This document shows positions 37,334 to 45,886 of a stretch of DNA of 63,003 nt, in pieces. The position numbers and the translations under genes are program-made. The notes beneath the pieces are model-generated. The model did not search any database. It was not told the origin of the DNA and saw only the letters and a list, made by a program, of their open reading frames with translations. Within the stretch, counting starts at the first letter, position 1, and every line of letters starts with the position of its first letter. The stretch is from Verrucomicrobiota bacterium (lineage in GTDB: Bacteria > Verrucomicrobiota > Verrucomicrobiia > Opitutales > Opitutaceae), in the NCBI GenBank assembly GCA_023443455.1, contig JAEZUE010000078.1, positions 1 to 63,003 on the forward strand, written 5' to 3'.

Positions 37334-37465
37334 GCGGCCATCAACGAGCTACGCGAAAATCGGGTCAATGGGAAATTTTGTCACACATGAAGCCGGCTGG
37401 CAAAAAACGCCGAGGAAATTGCAACGCGTGCGTGGATGGAAACAGCCAGCTCCGCTAACCTCTGC

Positions 37466-37625
37466 CCGCCCGGTGAGCGCGACTTGGTCGACGTTCACCG
37501 GTTCCTTTTGACCATTTCGCCACTTGGGGCGCCGGTGTTGTGAGTGAACACCGACGCCCTTCCACAACGGTGGATCGCAGAACAGCCCCGGTCCTGGGGT
37601 AGCGGGACCGGGGCCTTTGTTTTTC
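37466..37625 (+). ncRNA. Candidate structured non-coding RNA with four hairpins and a terminator
   Basis: Within a 431-bp gene-free stretch, four hairpins follow one another. H1 is at 37470-37501 (CCGGTGAGCG-CGAC/GTCG-A-CGTTCACCGG, followed by TTCCTTTT). H2 is at 37527-37559 (13-bp stem, one mismatch, loop GTGAGTG). H3 is at 37561-37574 (TCCAC-AACG-GTGGA). H4 is at 37585-37614 (GCCCCGGTCC/GGACCGGGGC), followed by CTTTGTTTTT. H4 is a rightward intrinsic terminator, yet no rightward gene precedes it: both neighbours are leftward. The rest of the spacer (37334-37465, 37626-37764) shows nothing clear. No promoter is certain; TTGTCA near 37377 is a weak candidate. It does not match 6S, tmRNA, SRP or RNase P cores that I know. 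Confidence 0.4.
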
Positions 37626-37764
37626 AAAATCGGCGCGAGCTTGGCGGATACACCAGGCCCGTCAACGCCGGGGCCCGCACCGCACGCAGTCAGAAGCGAC
37701 CGTGATCGCCCCACCCGGCACCATGCCCGGAGCTTATGGCGCCCCCTGCCGCTCGACTCCCTCC

Positions 37765-40719
37765 CTACGCCCGCAGGGCCGCCCTCAACACCTCGACCGG
37801 ATGTCGCGCGCGGCGCCCGGTACCGTCCACGATCTGCACGCGGCAGCTCGTGCCCGCCGCGACGATCAGTGCATCCGCGTTCGCGGCCCGCACGGCGGGC
37901 AGCAGCACAAGTTCGCCGACCTGGCGGGAGACCGCGTAGTGTTCCTTTTCGTACCCGAAGGCGCCGGCCATGCCGCAGCAGCCCGAAGGCACGACCCGCA
38001 CCCGATGGCCCACGGGGACCGACAACGCCGCCACCGCCTCGTCGAGGCGGCCCAACGCCTTCTGGTGGCAATGCCCGTGCAGGAGGATCTCCGCCCCCGT
38101 GTCGTTGAACGCCTCCGGCCCGATCCGCCCGGCCTTCGCCTCCCGCGCAAACCATTCCTCGAACAACAGACAATGCGGAGCGATGGCCTCCGCCCGCGCC
38201 CGCCACGCCGCGCCGACGAGACGGGGATATTCGTCGCGGAAACCCAGGATCGCCGACGGTTCCAGACCGATCAGCGGCGCCTCCGCCGAAAGCAGCGGGT
38301 GAAACACGGCCACGTTGCGCCGCGCCGACCGGCGCGCCTCGGGCAACAGCCCCTTCGAGATGGCCGAGCGCCCGCTGTCGGCATGCGCCACCACCACGAC
38401 CTCGTACCCCAACTGCGAACACAGCTCGACCGCCGCCCGGGCCAGCGCCGGCTCCTGGTGGTCCGTGAACTCGTCGACAAAGAGGTGCACCCGGCCCTGC
38501 CGGGCCCTCCCACCCGCCGGCGTCAGGGCCGACGGGTGCCGCCGCAGCCAGCCGCGGAAGGTCTCCCCCGCGAACCGCGGCAACTCCCGCTCCGGCGCCA
38601 CCCCCAGGATACGTTTCAGCACCGGCGCCGACCAGCGGCCGGAGGCCACGAGGTTCGCAGCCGCCGGCCACAGCGACGCGGCCCGGGCCAGCGTCGCGAA
38701 ATGGCCGAACACCCGGTTGCGCAGGGCCGGCCCCGCCAGGCGCCGACGCTGGTGCAGCCACTCCGCCTTCAGGCTCGCCACATCCACGCTCGACGGACAT
38801 TCGGAACGGCACGCCTTGCACGAGAGGCACAGGTCCATCGCCTCCGCGATCAGCGGATCGGCGAACGGGTTGCGCGCCTGCGACCGCGTCAACACCTCGC
38901 GCAGCACGTTGGCCCGTGCGCGGGTCGAGTGCCGCTCGTCCCGCGTCGCCATGAAGCTCGGACACATCGTGCCGCCCATCCGCACCGACTTGCGGCACTC
39001 GGCGGTGCCGTTGCACTGTTCGGCGAGCCGGAGGAGCCCGCCCCAGCGGGAGAAGTCCAGCAGCGTGTCGAACGTCCGGTCCGGGGCGTCGAGCTCGTGG
39101 CGCAGGGAGTCGGTCATCGCCGGCGCGTGCACGATCTTCCCGGGATTGAGCAGGCCGGCGGGGTCGAAGGCGCGTTTGAGCCCGCAGAGCAGCTCGTAGT
39201 TGGAATCTCCGACCATCGCGCGCAGGAACGGGCCGCGCACCCGGCCGTCGCCGTGCTCGCCGCTGAGCGAGCCGCGGTGGCGCTTGACCAACGCGGCGAC
39301 CTCGGCGGTGAGCGCGCGGAACTTCTCGCGTTCGGGCCCGCGCCTGAGGTCGAGCACCGGGCGGGTGTGCACCTCGCCGTCGCCGATGTGCGCGTAGAAG
39401 ACGCACTCCATGCCGTGCCGTCGCATGATGGACTCGAACTCCCGCAGGTACCCGGGCTGGTCCTCCACCGCCACCGCCGTATCCTCGACGCAGGCCACCG
39501 CCTTCGCGTCGCCCGGCAGGTTCGCGAGGATGCCAAGGCCGGCCTTGCGCAGGGCCCAGACCCGGCCGATCTCCGCGCCAAACAAACGCGGATACGCATG
39601 GCCGAGCCCGGCGGCGCGCAGCTCCGCCTCGAGCGCCGCGGCGAGCCGTGCCACCTCGGCCCGGTCCGCCCGCGCCCACTCGACGATCAACAGCGCGCCG
39701 GGATCGCCCTGCACGAACTCCCGGTTGCGCGCCTGCTCCGGGTTCCGCGAGGCGCACTCCAGGATGATGCGGTCGATCAGCTCGACCGCGTCCGGATCAT
39801 GGCGGAGCGCGATCAGGTTCGCCTCCGCCGCCGCATGCACCGAGTCGAGATGGACCGCGAGCACCCCCCGCTCGGCCGGCGGCAACGGCACGATGTTCAA
39901 CGTGAACTCCGTCGCGAGCGCGAGCGTGCCCTCCGAACCCGCCAACACCGTGCAAAGGTTGAAGGGCGCTCCCGCCGCGGCGAAGGGCTTCTGCCGCAGG
40001 AGAAGATCCACCGCATAGCCCGTGTTGCGCCGCCGGATCGAGGACTTCGGGAACTCCCTCGCGATTTCCTCCTGCACCGCCCGCTCCCCCAACCGCTCGC
40101 ACAACCAGCGATGGATCGCCGCCTCCAGACCATCCCCGCCGCACTTCGCGGCCAATTCCTCAACCGACAGGTCGCGGAAGACCGCCGGCGTGCCGTCGGC
40201 CAACAGCACCTTCGCCGCCAGCAGATGGTCGCGGGTGGTGCCGAAGCGCAACGAATTCGCGCCGCAGGAGTTGTTGCCGACCATGCCGCCGATCATCGCC
40301 CGCGACGATGTCGAAGTCTCCGGCGCAAACATCAGCCCATACGGCCGCAACACCTGGTTCAACTCGTCGCGCACCACCCCGGGCTCGACTCGCACGCGCC
40401 GCCTCTCCACGTCGATCTCGACGACTCGGTTCAGGTGAAAACCGACGTCCACCACAATCCCCCCGCCGACCACCTGCCCGGCCAACGACGTGCCCGCCGC
40501 CCGCGGGATCAGCGCGATCCGGTGCCGGTTCGCGAAGCCGAGCAGGGCCCGCAGATCCTCGACGCTTCGCGGGCGCGCGACCGCCAGCGGAATCTCGCGA
40601 TAGACCGACGCGTCGGTCGCGTACGCCACCCGCATCAGGTCGTCGGTGAAAAGCTCCCCCGACAACGCACCCGCCAAAGCCTCCAGATCCGGCTTCAAGG
40701 TGGCGGCAAGAACGGGCAT
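37765..40719 (-). CDS. Fused FAD-linked oxidase and Fe-S protein, D-lactate/glycolate dehydrogenase type (984 aa)
   Basis: The N-terminal half is an FAD-binding PCMH domain (IPRAAGTSLAGQVVGGGIVVDV at about 70-90; GNNSCGANSLRFGTT) with a C-terminal FAD-oxidase domain (GDGEVHTRPVLDL, SGEHGDGRVRGPFL). The middle has Cys clusters for Fe-S binding: ECRKSVRMGGTMCPSF and CLSCKACRSECPSS. The last 300 residues resemble GlpC/GlcF CCG domains (GHCHQKALG, PSGCCGMAGAFGYEKEHY). Such fusions oxidise D-lactate, glycolate or other 2-hydroxyacids and pass electrons to the respiratory chain. The start is the ATG of MPVLAATL; one at 40737 is possible. It is a single leftward gene. Confidence 0.92.
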   Translation of the reverse strand: MPVLAATLKPDLEALAGALSGELFTDDLMRVAYATDASVYREIPLAVARPRSVEDLRALLGFANRHRIALIPRAAGTSLAGQVVGGGIVVDVGFHLNRVVEIDVERRRVRVEPGVVRDELNQVLRPYGLMFAPETSTSSRAMIGGMVGNNSCGANSLRFGTTRDHLLAAKVLLADGTPAVFRDLSVEELAAKCGGDGLEAAIHRWLCERLGERAVQEEIAREFPKSSIRRRNTGYAVDLLLRQKPFAAAGAPFNLCTVLAGSEGTLALATEFTLNIVPLPPAERGVLAVHLDSVHAAAEANLIALRHDPDAVELIDRIILECASRNPEQARNREFVQGDPGALLIVEWARADRAEVARLAAALEAELRAAGLGHAYPRLFGAEIGRVWALRKAGLGILANLPGDAKAVACVEDTAVAVEDQPGYLREFESIMRRHGMECVFYAHIGDGEVHTRPVLDLRRGPEREKFRALTAEVAALVKRHRGSLSGEHGDGRVRGPFLRAMVGDSNYELLCGLKRAFDPAGLLNPGKIVHAPAMTDSLRHELDAPDRTFDTLLDFSRWGGLLRLAEQCNGTAECRKSVRMGGTMCPSFMATRDERHSTRARANVLREVLTRSQARNPFADPLIAEAMDLCLSCKACRSECPSSVDVASLKAEWLHQRRRLAGPALRNRVFGHFATLARAASLWPAAANLVASGRWSAPVLKRILGVAPERELPRFAGETFRGWLRRHPSALTPAGGRARQGRVHLFVDEFTDHQEPALARAAVELCSQLGYEVVVVAHADSGRSAISKGLLPEARRSARRNVAVFHPLLSAEAPLIGLEPSAILGFRDEYPRLVGAAWRARAEAIAPHCLLFEEWFAREAKAGRIGPEAFNDTGAEILLHGHCHQKALGRLDEAVAALSVPVGHRVRVVPSGCCGMAGAFGYEKEHYAVSRQVGELVLLPAVRAANADALIVAAGTSCRVQIVDGTGRRARHPVEVLRAALRA

Positions 40720-40860
40720 GGCGAGGGTGTGGCGCATCGGAGACACCGAGCGAAACACACTCCGCCGCCCCGCAGCAATCCCCCGCATCACTGCCCGCCC
40801 CGCTCCCGACACAGCCGCGAGCGGATCGGCGGCCTCGTCACCGCCGGGGAATCCGGCGCG

Positions 40861-41904
40861 TCAACCCTGCGGGTGCCGGCGGGCCAGCTGACCGCAGGCT
40901 CCGTCGATGTCGGCCCCCAGCGAGCGCCGCAGCGTCACCTTGAGCCCGGCACGCTTCAACGCCGCACCGAACGCCTCCCGCCGCCCCTGCGGTGTGCCCC
41001 GAAGCCCAAGCTGCTCGGTGCCGTCGACCGGATTGAAGGGGATCAGGTTCACATGTACCCGCAATCCGGCCACGAACTCGCCCAGCGCCGCGATGTCGGC
41101 GTCGGTGTCGGTCAGCCCGTCGAAGAGCAGGTACTCGATCATCAGCGGCCCCTTCTGGAGCTCGTTCACCCGCTGCGCCGCCGCCCGGAGCTCGGCCAAC
41201 GGGTGCCGCCTCGTCGTGGGCACGAGCCGCCGCCGCACCTCCTCGCGCGCGCTGTGCAGGCTCAGCGCGAGGTTCACGCCGGGAAAACGCTCCGCGAAAC
41301 GCACCATCGCCGCCGGCATTCCGACCGTGGATACGATGATGTGCCGTTCGGTGAAATTGAAACGATCGGGGCCGCGCAGCGCCGCCACCGCCTCGAGCAC
41401 CGCCGCCTCGTTGTGCAACGGCTCCCCCATCCCCATGAAGACGAGATTGCGCAGGGTCCGCCCCTCGGCCCGGAACAACCGCGCCGCCTGCAGCACCTGG
41501 TCGACGATCTCCGCCGCGCTCAGGTTGCGCTTCAGCCCCAGCCGCCCGGTCGCGCAAAAGGCGCAGTCGGCCGCGCACCCCACCTGCGTCGAGAGGCAAA
41601 CCGCGCTGCGCCCCGTGTGGAAACGCAGCATCACGCTTTCGACCAGCGCACCGTCGCGCGTGCGAAAGCCGAGCTTGCTCGCCCCGTCGAGCGCGGAGTC
41701 CTGCCGCGTCACCAGTTCCAGAGGACGCCAGTCGACCGCGCCCGCCCAGACCTGCCGCACCACCTCCGGCACCGCCGCCAACACCTCGTCGACCGGCAGC
41801 CGGTGCTTGAACAGCCGCTTCTCCAGCGTGCGCAGCGGCACCGCCGGCACCTTCGTGGTGCGGGCCAATTCCCGCAGGGCGGCGAGGTCGTGGATGGCGA
41901 TCAT
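40861..41904 (-). CDS. rlmN: Radical SAM rRNA/tRNA methyltransferase RlmN (347 aa)
   Basis: It methylates C2 of A2503 in 23S rRNA and A37 of some tRNAs. The radical-SAM cluster CAADCAFC is at residues 110-117. The two mechanistic Cys are present: Cys103 in AVCLSTQ and Cys337 in DGACGQL close to the C-terminus. FMGMGEPLHN, VSTVGMP and LALSLHS are also conserved. It could be a Cfr-like relative, but the DGACGQL ending favours RlmN. The start is the ATG of MIAIHDLAAL; a longer form would add five codons. It reads leftward and follows the small gene at 41939-42247, 34 bp away. Confidence 0.93.
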   Translation of the reverse strand: MIAIHDLAALRELARTTKVPAVPLRTLEKRLFKHRLPVDEVLAAVPEVVRQVWAGAVDWRPLELVTRQDSALDGASKLGFRTRDGALVESVMLRFHTGRSAVCLSTQVGCAADCAFCATGRLGLKRNLSAAEIVDQVLQAARLFRAEGRTLRNLVFMGMGEPLHNEAAVLEAVAALRGPDRFNFTERHIIVSTVGMPAAMVRFAERFPGVNLALSLHSAREEVRRRLVPTTRRHPLAELRAAAQRVNELQKGPLMIEYLLFDGLTDTDADIAALGEFVAGLRVHVNLIPFNPVDGTEQLGLRGTPQGRREAFGAALKRAGLKVTLRRSLGADIDGACGQLARRHPQG

Positions 41905-41938
41905 GCGCCGCGCACCCAAACTGCCGCCCCGCCCCCCG

Positions 41939-42247
41939 TCAACCGTGCGCCGACGACCCGCCGCCCGGCTTCTTCCTTACCACCGCCGGCCCCCAGATCC
42001 GCAACAGGTAGTCTGCAAGATTGCGTAAACTTGAGCGCGGCACCCCGCCCGACTCCTGCCACTCGCAGAACGGCCGCGTGTGTGTGCCCCGTTCCCGGAT
42101 ATAATCGGAAAGCTCCTCAACAAGCTGATGCGCCGGGAGTTCCCCGCGTGCGGCGCGCGTCGAAACCTTGTTTTCCCAGTGGCGCAACTCCTCGGGATGT
42201 GATTGAAGGTAGTCGAAGACAGCCTGCTCGTAGCGGTTGAGACTCAT
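41939..42247 (-). CDS. Small soluble protein of unknown function (102 aa)
   Basis: MSLNRYEQAVFDYLQSHPEE opens a helical, charged protein with LRHWENKVSTRAARGELPA, then LVEELSDYIRERGTHTRPFCEW and a basic C-terminus (VVRKKPGGGSS). It has no signal peptide, membrane segment or recognisable motif. The composition is that of a real protein, unlike the overlapping frames. It is divergent from the coiled-coil membrane gene with 49 bp between starts, and it is 34 bp upstream of rlmN on the same strand, so it may be cotranscribed with rlmN. Confidence 0.7.
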   Translation of the reverse strand: MSLNRYEQAVFDYLQSHPEELRHWENKVSTRAARGELPAHQLVEELSDYIRERGTHTRPFCEWQESGGVPRSSLRNLADYLLRIWGPAVVRKKPGGGSSAHG

Positions 42248-42296
42248 CGTGAAACCCTTCGCGGCCGGCGCGGTCCAAGGCAACAAAGACTTACCC

Positions 42297-43283
42297 GTGA
42301 ACACGAACACCCCTCCCCCGAACAATCCGCAAAAACCCAACAACCCGGCCCAGTCGAATGCCGCCCAGCGCCGCGAGAGCTCCAGCCTCGCCGCTCCGGC
42401 CCCGACCAAGACGGGTTCCCCGGGCTTCCTCGCCCAGATTCCGGCCATCCTGCTGACCGCCCTGCTCACCATCGGTGTGCTCGTCTGGCTGGGCAACAAG
42501 GTCGTCAAGGAGATGAGCGCCCAGAACGAGCGCCAGCTCGCCGAACTGCGCACCACCACCGAGCAGCGGATCAAGGAGTCCAACGACGCCCTCCGCTCCC
42601 AGATGGAGGCCACGTACGCACTTCTCAAGGACTCCGTCGACAACCGCCGCGGCGGCCTCTTCATGTCCGACGACGAGCTCGCCAAGCTCAACGACGAGAA
42701 GGTCACCACCCTTGCCAAGGCCCTTGCCCAGCAGATCCAGCCCTATGGCATGCCGATCCCGCGCGACCCCCGCGAAGCCGAGGAGCAGCGCAACAAGCAG
42801 GTCGACGAGGTCGCCGGCCGCATGGCCTCGAAGATCCAGCCCATCCTCGAGCAGATGGCCAACGACACCACCCTGACCAAGGAGTCGGTCGCCGACTACA
42901 GCCAGAAGATCTCCGACCAGATCGCCGTCGTGCTCACCTCCGAACTGGCGCAGAAGCAGAAGCTCAACAACAACCTGCTCGAGACCACCTCGATCGCCCA
43001 GGAGTCCATGCGCATCTCCCAGGAGATCACCGCGCTCTACCTCTCGCAGATGAAGAGCGAGTCCCTGCTCGGCCGCATCCTCATGTTGCCCGCCCATGTG
43101 GTCCAGGATGTGGGCAAGGGGTCCATCGTGAACAGCAACGAACGCCAAAAGGTCGAGGCCAAGATCGCCGAGGAAATGAAGGAACTCCAGAACCGCCTCG
43201 ACGCGGTGAAGTCCAACATGCCCGCCCCCGCCACGACCCGCTCCGCGCCCACCCCGCCCGCCACCGCCGAGACCTCCGGCTGA
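42297..43283 (+). CDS. Single-pass membrane protein with long helical domain, unknown function (328 aa)
   Basis: The GTG start (MNTNTPPPNN) follows AAGG by 14 nt. A low-complexity Asn/Pro/Gln N-terminus of about 55 residues is followed by one membrane segment (FLAQIPAILLTALLTIGVLVWLG) and then about 220 residues of heptad-like helix (NERQLAELRTTTEQRIKES, KLNDEKVTTLAKALAQQI, EVAGRMASKIQPILEQM), with a Pro/Thr tail. The layout suggests a membrane-anchored coiled coil projecting to the periplasm. No family is recognised. It is monocistronic, with a strong terminator 26 bp after the stop. Confidence 0.8.
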   Translation: MNTNTPPPNNPQKPNNPAQSNAAQRRESSSLAAPAPTKTGSPGFLAQIPAILLTALLTIGVLVWLGNKVVKEMSAQNERQLAELRTTTEQRIKESNDALRSQMEATYALLKDSVDNRRGGLFMSDDELAKLNDEKVTTLAKALAQQIQPYGMPIPRDPREAEEQRNKQVDEVAGRMASKIQPILEQMANDTTLTKESVADYSQKISDQIAVVLTSELAQKQKLNNNLLETTSIAQESMRISQEITALYLSQMKSESLLGRILMLPAHVVQDVGKGSIVNSNERQKVEAKIAEEMKELQNRLDAVKSNMPAPATTRSAPTPPATAETSG

Positions 43284-43309
43284 GCACCAACCCGCGTCCC
43301 TTCCCTCCC

Positions 43310-43341
43310 AGCCCGCGGCCCGTGCCGCGGGCTTTTTCTTT
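43310..43341 (+). terminator. Strong intrinsic terminator
   Basis: A perfect 10-bp stem AGCCCGCGGC/GCCGCGGGCT with loop CCGT is followed by TTTTCTTT. It separates the coiled-coil membrane protein gene from pxpA, which starts 33 bp later, so pxpA must have a promoter within or around this short spacer. Confidence 0.88.
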
Positions 43342-43374
43342 GCGCTCGCCCCGCCCCTCTTCCCACCCTGCCGC

Positions 43375-44136
43375 ATGCGCTCGATCGACCTCAACGTCGA
43401 CCTCGGCGAGACCGCTTCGCCCGTCCCCTCCGCCGCCGAGCTCGACCTGCTCGGCGTTGCCTCCTCGGTCAACCTCTCCTGCGGGCTCCATGCCGGCAAC
43501 CCGTCGCTGCTCCGCCACCTCCTCGTCGCCGCGACCGAGCGCGGCGTCGTCGCCGGGGCGCATCCATCCTACGACGATCGCGCACACTTCGGCCGACGCG
43601 AGACCGGCCTGCCCGCCGCCGCGATCGGCCCCCTGATCGCCCGCCAGCTCGCCTTTCTGATCGACCTCGCCACCGCGGCGGGCACCCGCCTGCGCTACGT
43701 GAAGGCGCACGGCGCACTCTACCACCGCACCGCCTGGCACCCCGACGCCGCCGGGGCGTTCGCCCACGCCATCCACGCCGTCGCGCCCGATCTCTGGATA
43801 CTCGCGCCCGCCGCCTCCCCGCTCGCCGCGGCCTGCGCCGGGCTCGGCATCCGCTTCGCCGCCGAGGCCTTCCTCGATCGCGGCTACCTCGCCGACGGCC
43901 ATCTCGTCCCGCGCGACCAACCCGGCGCCTTCGTGCACGACCCGAAGCAGGTGGCCGCCCGCGCGGTGGCGCTCGCACGTGGCGAGCCCGTCGCCGCGCA
44001 CGACGGTTCGCCGCTGCGCGTCGCCGCCGACTCGCTGTGCACCCATGGCGACTCGACCTCCGCCCTCCCGGTGCTGCGCGCCGCCCGCGACGCCCTCCTG
44101 CGCGCCGGCCTCGCGATCCACTCCTTCGTCCCTTGA
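43375..44136 (+). CDS. pxpA: 5-oxoprolinase subunit A (LamB/YcsF family, 253 aa)
   Basis: With PxpB and PxpC it forms the prokaryotic ATP-dependent 5-oxoprolinase, which opens pyroglutamate to glutamate. Family motifs are SIDLNVDLGE at the start, SSVNLSCGLHAGNP, GAHPSYDDRAHFGRR and RYVKAHGALYH, then EAFLDRGYLADGHLVPR and CTHGDS. Length is normal. The stop overlaps the proposed TTG start of pxpB (TTGA), consistent with translational coupling. Confidence 0.95.
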   Translation: MRSIDLNVDLGETASPVPSAAELDLLGVASSVNLSCGLHAGNPSLLRHLLVAATERGVVAGAHPSYDDRAHFGRRETGLPAAAIGPLIARQLAFLIDLATAAGTRLRYVKAHGALYHRTAWHPDAAGAFAHAIHAVAPDLWILAPAASPLAAACAGLGIRFAAEAFLDRGYLADGHLVPRDQPGAFVHDPKQVAARAVALARGEPVAAHDGSPLRVAADSLCTHGDSTSALPVLRAARDALLRAGLAIHSFVP

Positions 44137-44804
44137 GCCCGACCAGTCCCTCCCTTTCCCACCCGCGGGTCGTTCCGCTCGGCGAGGCCGCGTTCACCGT
44201 CGAACTGGGCGTCGGCGTCGATCTCTCGCTGCACCGACGCGTCCTCGTGCTGGCAGCGCGCCTGCGCGAAACGCTCGGCGCCCGCGCCCTGGAGATCGTG
44301 CCGACCTACGCCGCCGTCGGCGTCTATTTCGATCCGCGGCGCGACACCTTCGCCGCCCTCGCCCCCACCGCCGAGGAACTCGCCCGACGGGTCGTCGCCG
44401 AAGAGGCACCACCACCGCCGCGCGGCCGACTTTGGGAGATTCCCGCCCGCTACGACGGCTGCGACCTCGCCTCGGTCGCCGCGGCGGCCCGCCTCTGCGC
44501 CGCGGAAGTCGTGGCGATCCACAGCTCCGCCACCTACACCGTCTGCTTCCTCGGCTTCGCCCCCGGTTTCGCCTATCTCGGCCAGCTCGACGAACGCCTC
44601 GTCCTCCCTCGGCGGCCCGCTCCCCGCAAGCGTATCGAGCCGGGCACCATCGCCATCGCCGGCCGCCAGACCGCGATCTACCCCCTGCCCACGGCCGGCG
44701 GCTGGCACCTGCTCGGGCGCACCGACCTGAAGCTCTTCGATCCCAACCGCGAACCCGCCGCACTGCTCGCCCCGGGCGACACGGTGCGTTTCCTCCCGTC
44801 ATGA
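44133..44804 (+). CDS. pxpB: 5-oxoprolinase subunit B (223 aa)
   Basis: The conserved core CFLGFAPGFAYLGQLDERL and the RIEPGTIAIAGRQTAIYPLPTAGGW region (split) identify this subunit, formerly annotated as allophanate hydrolase subunit 1. PxpB and PxpC together catalyse the ATP-dependent step. No ATG or GTG fits: the TTG at 44133 overlapping the pxpA stop gives MSPTSPSLSHPRVVPLGEAAF and a normal length, so it was chosen. The frame is open further upstream within pxpA, but that part is not protein-like. Its stop overlaps the pxpC start (ATGA). Confidence 0.93.
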   Translation: MSPTSPSLSHPRVVPLGEAAFTVELGVGVDLSLHRRVLVLAARLRETLGARALEIVPTYAAVGVYFDPRRDTFAALAPTAEELARRVVAEEAPPPPRGRLWEIPARYDGCDLASVAAAARLCAAEVVAIHSSATYTVCFLGFAPGFAYLGQLDERLVLPRRPAPRKRIEPGTIAIAGRQTAIYPLPTAGGWHLLGRTDLKLFDPNREPAALLAPGDTVRFLPS

Positions 44805-45886
44805 TCGAGATGATCCAGGCGCCCGGCCTCGCCACCGTCCAGGATCTCGGCCGCCCGGGACTGCGGGCCCAGGGAGTTCCTCCCGGCGGCGCGCTCGACC
44901 CCTGGGCGCTGCGGCTCGCCAACACGATCGTCGGCAACGAGTCCGACGCCGCAGGCATCGAATGGCTGCTCGGCGGCGGCCGCATCCGTTTTCTCAAACC
45001 GATGCCCCTCGCCCTCGCCGGCGCCGAGGTCGCGGCATTCCTCGATCACCCCGGCCCGCCGGCGCGCACCACGCCGACAAGGCCCACCCCCATCCGCCCC
45101 CACCAGCTCGCCTTCGCCCGGGCGGGCGACGTGCTCCGCATCGATTTTTGCGGTACAGACGAGGCCTCCGGCGAGTGCCTCTACCTCGCCTTCGGCGGCG
45201 GCATCGACACCGCCCCGACGCTCGGCTCCCGCTCGACCTTGCTCGCCGCCGCACTCGGCGGCTTTCACGGCCGCCGGCTGCAGTCCGGCGACCGGCTCCC
45301 CACCGCACGCCGCCGCTGGCCGCCACCACGCTTCGCCGCGACACTGCTGGCCGGCTGCCCGTGGCGGCGCCCCCGGCCCGCGATCCGTTTCGTGCCCGGT
45401 CCACAATGGGCGGAGTTCGGTTCCGACTGGCAGGAGGCGTTCTGCGCGGTCGACTTCCACGTCGGGCGCGAGCGCGACCGCGCCGGCATGCGCCTCCAAT
45501 CGCCGTTGCCGCCACCCGCGCTCGGCTTCGCCCGCCCGTCGGAGCCGGTGACCCCGGGCGCGATCCAGATCCTACCCACCGGGCAACCCATCGTGCTGCT
45601 CGCCGACGGGCCGACCGTGGGTGGGTATCCAAAGATCGGCACCGTGTTCGGCGCCGATCTCGGCCGGCTCGCCCAGCACCGCGCCGGCGCAGCCGTGCGT
45701 TTCGCGGCCGGCACCGTGGAGGAGGCCGCCCACGCACTCCGCGAAGCGGAGACATGGCTCCGGGTGCTCCGCGCCGCCACCCGCCCCGCCAAACCGGCCC
45801 TGCCGCCACCGCTTTTCGAAGAGCGCAACTGGCCGGTTCTTCCGGCTTCAAACCCCGCCCCGGCGGCGCCCCCCTTCGTCCATTGA
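44801..45886 (+). CDS. pxpC: 5-oxoprolinase subunit C (361 aa)
   Basis: The start MIEMIQAPGLATVQDLGRPG is the hallmark of this subunit (formerly allophanate hydrolase subunit 2), followed by GVPPGGALDPWALRLAN and, later, LAFGGGIDTAPTLGSRST and GGYPKIGTVFGADLGRLAQ. Length is slightly above the usual 300-330 because of a Pro-rich C-terminal extension (about residues 335-361). It overlaps pxpB by 4 bp and the GNAT gene by 4 bp, so all four are probably one transcript. Confidence 0.95.
   Translation: MIEMIQAPGLATVQDLGRPGLRAQGVPPGGALDPWALRLANTIVGNESDAAGIEWLLGGGRIRFLKPMPLALAGAEVAAFLDHPGPPARTTPTRPTPIRPHQLAFARAGDVLRIDFCGTDEASGECLYLAFGGGIDTAPTLGSRSTLLAAALGGFHGRRLQSGDRLPTARRRWPPPRFAATLLAGCPWRRPRPAIRFVPGPQWAEFGSDWQEAFCAVDFHVGRERDRAGMRLQSPLPPPALGFARPSEPVTPGAIQILPTGQPIVLLADGPTVGGYPKIGTVFGADLGRLAQHRAGAAVRFAAGTVEEAAHALREAETWLRVLRAATRPAKPALPPPLFEERNWPVLPASNPAPAAPPFVH

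Noticed and set aside
37376..37420. Possible sigma-54 promoter (TGGC...TTGC) upstream of the response regulator
   Set aside because: GG and GC are not at the required 10-bp spacing on either strand.
37466..37625. Identity as 6S RNA, tmRNA, SRP RNA or RNase P RNA
   Set aside because: No central bubble, tag frame with CCA end, SRP loop or RNase P core sequence can be seen.
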